A program made the position numbers and the translations under genes. Below, in pieces: positions 60,776-64,000 of a DNA stretch of 64,000 bases. Source of the DNA: Sporobacter sp942492735 (lineage in GTDB: Bacteria > Bacillota > Clostridia > Oscillospirales > Oscillospiraceae); assembly GCA_942492735.1 (NCBI GenBank), contig OW818648.1, positions 2,480,001-2,544,000 on the forward strand, read 5' to 3'. Each line of letters starts with the position of its first letter. The stretch's first letter is position 1. A model generated the notes under the pieces. That model made no database searches. It saw nothing but the letters and a program-made list of their open reading frames with translations, and was not told the origin of the DNA.

Positions 60776-60801
60776 GTCATTCTGAGCCTGCGAAGAATCT
60801 C
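60776..60801. repeat. GTCATTCTGAG-type repeat fragment
   Basis: GTCATTCTGAG and CGAAGAATCTC are known as parts of dispersed intergenic repeats in many bacterial genomes (from memory). One copy stands alone before the next gene. Confidence 0.4.
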
Positions 60802-60861
60802 TCGGTAAACTGCAATTGAAGCAGGAATAGAAATGTATGCTTGATCGCAAAAAAGACAGAA

Positions 60862-61776
60862 ATGAGTGATCGTATGACAAATGACTTTCTGAAACAGCTT
60901 AGCAATAATGACATCAAAGCAGCCATCATCCCAATAGAATGCCTATCCCGGTTGAAGGCGGATATTACGGGCTTCAAGGAATCGGCGGAGCTGAACGGCT
61001 TTCAGAATTGGATCGTCAATCAAGGCTATGTACTGGACGTACCGGAGCTGCCGTTCAAGCCGAAATCAATCCTGACCGTCGCGATGAGGAATAAGCTTTC
61101 GAATGTCATTTTTGAACATGACGGCAAAAGCGTCAGAGATATGTATAGTTTGGATCAAATCGGTGACCTTATTAAATTCCTCGGTTTGCTTGCACCGAAG
61201 GATAAGTACAGCCTGGAGTTCAGCTTCTGGCTGCCCAATAAAAGGCTGGCCGTGTGTTCAGGCCTGACCGAGTATGGCAGGAATAACATTACATATATCG
61301 ACGGCTGGGGTAACTTTTTTACCTTGTATTCTTACCTGACCGACATGCCGTGTGAAGGCAACTATACCTGGCGAGAGGTCAAAAACATGGACCAGTGCGC
61401 CACGTGCGGACTGTGCATCAAGAGCTGCCCAACAAAGTCAATCAGAGACGACCGGTTTCTGATTGACAATGAAATCTGCTTTACGCATTTTGAGGAGTAG
61501 GATAAGCCGTTTCCCGATTGGGTGCCGGACCGCGCGTATCAGTCTGTTTTTGGCTGTTTCCGCTGTCAGGAGGTCTGCCCAAAAAACAAAGACGTCCTGA
61601 ATAACATCGACACTACAATCAGCTTCAGCGCAGCGGAAACCGGCCTTTTAATGGCCGGTACTGAAAGAAAGGAACTGCCAGAAGAGCTTCTGCGCAAGAT
61701 CGAGTATCTGGGTATTGACGACTGGCGGCTGAAGATACTACCGAAAAGCCTCAAAGCCATAGTTCAACACGCATAA
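60862..61776 (+). pseudogene. 4Fe-4S double-cluster reductase gene with in-frame TAG
   Basis: The reading frame continues across a TAG at 61498-61500: before it MDQCATCGLCIKSCPTKSI, after it SVFGCFRCQEVCPKNKDVL, which together form the two 4Fe-4S clusters of COG1600/QueG-like and reductive-dehalogenase-like proteins. Both halves share one frame, and homologs have an uninterrupted linker at this place (a PFPDW motif is kept just after the stop). So either the gene is inactivated by a nonsense mutation, or the amber codon is read through. The N-terminal 150 residues look like a globular redox domain of the same family. ATG 60862 is a guess; TTG 60841 and ATG 60874 are alternatives. Confidence 0.8.
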
Positions 61777-61827
61777 TTGGTGTACTGATATAAGCATTTT
61801 TTGAACAATGTAATTCGAGAGGTTCTT

Positions 61828-63063
61828 ATGCATTTGATTTTTGATCTTGACGGAACTTTATTTCAGGCTCGGGATATAACGCTGTTTGCTGCAAATGCTG
61901 TTTTTGAAGAGTTGGGTATAACGGGCGCGGATGATAGGCAAATCGTTGAAAACATCGGCAGACCGATGGATGTGTTTCTAAAAAACATCTTACCGAAAAA
62001 TATAACTCCTGATGAGGTTCGCGATAGATTTCGCGGCTATGAACACCAGGCAATCCGTGAACGCGGGCTGCTTTTTCCGGGAATTATGGAATTGCTGCGG
62101 CATCTGTCGGTCAACGGGTATGTTCTTTCAATCTGTTCGAACGGCAGTTTTGAATACATCGAGCTCGTACTCAATTTGACCTGTATCAGAGAATATTTTA
62201 CTGGGGTATACACCGCAAGGCATCATGAATCAAAGGCTCAATTTGTTGCCGAGCTTTTAATGCCTGATGATCATGCTGTATATATCGGAGATTCTTTTGA
62301 CGATATTGAAGCCGGTTATCAAAATAGTATTCCTACAATTGCAGCATTGTATGGTTATGGAAATAAGGATTACTTAAAACAAGCAACGTTCGCTGTTTCT
62401 GCTCCTGAAGAAATCATTGGGTGCATTCATCAGCTTGATGTATTTGCGCAGATAACACAGCGATTGATTGCAAAGGGTTCTCGTATCATCGGCATCAGCG
62501 GGATCGACACCTCGGGTAAAACTAGATTTTCGCAATCTTACGCGCGCTATTTAGATCACCTTGGCTATAAAACTGCCATCATTCATCTCGACGATTTTCA
62601 CAACCCTTTAATCGTCCGCCGGAGCGGCGACAACGAAATCGACGCTTATTACGAACATGCTTTCAATTATGCGCAGCTCATCCGGGAAGTGCTGGAACCG
62701 CTGAAGCGGCAGGGGAATATTGACAAAGATATTCTCTGTTTGAATGTGGACACCGACAGATATGAAAACACGGTACATTACGAAATTAACAGCGAAACGG
62801 TTGTTCTGCTTGAAGGTGTTCTGCTATTCCGGCCGCCTGTGCTGACGTATCTTGAGGGCAAGGTTTTTCTAGAGATTGATTTCACAGAAATGCTAAAAAG
62901 AGCGCGTTTACGGGATGTTCCCAAATACGGCGAAGCGTTTATGAAAAAGTATACCGATAAGTATATACCGGTTCAGAAACGATATCTTGACGAATATAAA
63001 CCCCGTTTCACTTGTGATCTCGTTGTCGACAACAACGACTATCTGCACCCAATGATCATATAA
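61828..63063 (+). CDS. HAD phosphatase fused to uridine-kinase-like P-loop domain
   Basis: The 411-residue protein has an N-terminal HAD domain (HLIFDLDGTLF with Asp6/Asp8, LSICSNGS motif II, YIGDSFDDIEAG motif III/IV) and a C-terminal uridine-kinase-like NTPase from about residue 220 (GISGIDTSGKTRFS Walker A, HLDDFHN, RYENTVHYEI, LLEGVLLF). This combination is unusual; such two-domain proteins could couple phosphorylation with dephosphorylation of a nucleoside or sugar. ATG 61828 follows GAGAGG. Substrates are unknown. Confidence 0.85.
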   Translation: MHLIFDLDGTLFQARDITLFAANAVFEELGITGADDRQIVENIGRPMDVFLKNILPKNITPDEVRDRFRGYEHQAIRERGLLFPGIMELLRHLSVNGYVLSICSNGSFEYIELVLNLTCIREYFTGVYTARHHESKAQFVAELLMPDDHAVYIGDSFDDIEAGYQNSIPTIAALYGYGNKDYLKQATFAVSAPEEIIGCIHQLDVFAQITQRLIAKGSRIIGISGIDTSGKTRFSQSYARYLDHLGYKTAIIHLDDFHNPLIVRRSGDNEIDAYYEHAFNYAQLIREVLEPLKRQGNIDKDILCLNVDTDRYENTVHYEINSETVVLLEGVLLFRPPVLTYLEGKVFLEIDFTEMLKRARLRDVPKYGEAFMKKYTDKYIPVQKRYLDEYKPRFTCDLVVDNNDYLHPMII

Positions 63064-63078
63064 ACTCATTCACAATGC

Positions 63079-63111
63079 AAACGGCAGGAGCGATATGCTT
63101 CTGCCGTTTTT
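63079..63111 (+). terminator. Rho-independent terminator
   Basis: AAACGGCAGGAG pairs with CTTCTGCCGTTT (one G-T pair), loop of seven, followed by TTTT; it ends the fusion gene and faces the convergent channel gene. Confidence 0.85.
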
Positions 63112-63136
63112 GTGATATATAATGTGGTATACAAGT

Positions 63137-63784
63137 TTATTTTTTTATATACTCAAGCTCTTTCGCTCTCGGCAGATTCCATTTAAAGCAGGCTGAAACT
63201 ATGCGGATGACGACAATAATAAACGTTCCCGTCAGCATGGCATACACACTGTCAACATAAGGCCATAGAACGACACAGGTGACAGCGCCTATAAGCGATG
63301 CGACAGCATAAATATGTTTAACAAATATGTAGGGCGTATCTCCGGCTAGAATGTCACGCATAATCCCACCGCCGACGCCGGTGACTACGCCGACAAAGAC
63401 GAGCAGAAATTCGTTGAAGCCGGCTGAGACGTCAAATGCGGTGCGAATACCGATGACGGTAAAAATCCCAAGGCCCAGAGCGTCCATAATCATGAGAACT
63501 GTTTCAAAGACAGGGAGTTTACGCATCAGCCATCGGTGAATGGCGGGGATAAAGATAATAACGCCTATCACGATGGCAATCAATGCATATCTCGGCTCCT
63601 GAAAAGTTTTCGGAGGGTTGATGCCCAGAATTATATCACGCAATATTCCGCCGCCGACTGCAGTCGTCAGGCCGAGAATGGCAACCCCGAAGATATCCAT
63701 CCTCTTTTTGAGTCCTGTCATCGCGCCTGAAACAGCGAATGCAACAGTCCCGATAATCTCCAGCACCAGAATAAAAAGATCCAT
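63137..63784 (-). CDS. Trimeric intracellular cation channel-type (UPF0126/YicG) membrane protein
   Basis: The 215-residue protein has seven membrane helices in two similar halves and the repeated glycine-rich motifs GGGILRDIILG and GGGIMRDILAG, typical of the TRIC/UPF0126 family of cation (or glycine/anion) channels. ATG 63784 follows GGGGGT; the longer frame upstream was not used. It lies alone and convergent to the HAD fusion gene. Confidence 0.9.
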   Translation of the reverse strand: MDLFILVLEIIGTVAFAVSGAMTGLKKRMDIFGVAILGLTTAVGGGILRDIILGINPPKTFQEPRYALIAIVIGVIIFIPAIHRWLMRKLPVFETVLMIMDALGLGIFTVIGIRTAFDVSAGFNEFLLVFVGVVTGVGGGIMRDILAGDTPYIFVKHIYAVASLIGAVTCVVLWPYVDSVYAMLTGTFIIVVIRIVSACFKWNLPRAKELEYIKK

Positions 63785-63934
63785 ATTATTTACCCCCAAT
63801 AAAAATAGAAGCACATCCGTACAACAATGTACGTGATATGTATGCAAAAGTCAACGCCTCTTACCTTGGCAGTAAGTCTAAAGACGACAAGAATATTCCT
63901 ATACAAACAAAATCAAATAATCTTTAACTTATAT

Positions 63935-63963
63935 TTGCAATATATGTAACTATATGGTATTAT
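63935..63963 (+). promoter_or_regulatory. Candidate sigma-A promoter at the window edge
   Basis: TTGCAA (63935-63940), 17 bases and TATTAT (63958-63963) read rightward. No start codon with ribosome binding site appears before the window ends, so the transcript has a leader or RNA gene beyond. Confidence 0.5.
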
Positions 63964-64000
63964 ATTGCCAATTGTTCCCGCTGACATAGGTGGGCCGTTT

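Noticed and set aside
63900..64000. Possible SRP or other small RNA gene at the right edge
   Set aside because: GTGGG-type segments are too short to identify before the window ends; only a promoter-like sequence could be supported.
1..64000. CRISPR array, phage or insertion sequence with transposase
   Set aside because: No regularly spaced direct repeats, integrase, transposase or phage structural genes were found on either strand.

Overview
The window is chromosomal DNA of an anaerobic, endospore-forming member of the Clostridia. The evidence is a complete spoIIIA operon, an alpha/beta-type small acid-soluble spore protein, a Spo0A-type response regulator, a tyrosine T-box leader, oxygen-sensitive glycyl radical enzymes and a putative OLE RNA. 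Base composition is moderate. Several intergenic repeats look like those of the Oscillospiraceae and relatives, but this placement is inference and no 16S gene is present.

Layout. 1-2160: the start of a membrane sensor-kinase-like gene (leftward, cut by the window edge), a 14-codon ORF with an ideal ribosome binding site and its own terminator, a leftward Spo0A-like regulator and a small unknown gene. 2197-7274: the eight-gene spoIIIA operon (AA to AH) behind a sigma-E-like promoter. 7312-19385: a conserved housekeeping run: Asp23/Gls24 protein, nusB, a TsaD-like gene, xseA, xseB, ispA, a ~680-nt region read as OLE RNA, its membrane partner oapA, dxs, tlyA, nadK, argR and recN. Gene gaps here are unusually rich in perfect hairpins, and two short ORFs appear to couple translation into spoIIIAF and nusB.

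19386-30027: a MITE-like repeat, a HAD phosphatase whose catalytic Asp lies upstream of its first ATG, T-box plus tyrS, a spore protein, an AEC transporter with an old-yellow-enzyme oxidoreductase, an MBL hydrolase, a DUF4003 protein, a flavin reductase and a URO-D-family protein. 30204-35900: UbiA prenyltransferase, CPBP protease, two tandem Phd-like antitoxin genes without toxin, then an envelope cluster (ice-binding-like sorted protein, class D sortase, YtxH, YggT and an lmo0937-type peptide). 35974-43279: a mannose-type carbohydrate cassette (GH130, NDP-sugar pyrophosphorylase, GT4, alpha/alpha-barrel glycosidase-like protein, phosphohexomutase, mannose-6-phosphate isomerase). 43411-49359: small membrane proteins, a desulfoferrodoxin-like knuckle protein, an SLH-transglutaminase, a second GT4 and a chemoreceptor.

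49742-64000: a decayed pirin gene, tRNA-Pro, a DUF169 protein and a C_GCAxxG_C_C protein diverging from an FAH-family hydrolase, a LysR regulator, two paralogous glycyl radical enzymes and one shared activase. Both paralogs carry the same four-cysteine CX2CX3CX5C insertion, which is the best candidate here for an uncharacterised catabolic system. It is followed by an Fe-S reductase gene with an in-frame amber codon, a HAD/uridine-kinase-like fusion and a TRIC-type channel.

The main working units are the sporulation engulfment channel (spoIIIA), the isoprenoid/OLE locus, the mannoside cassette and the glycyl-radical catabolic cluster.
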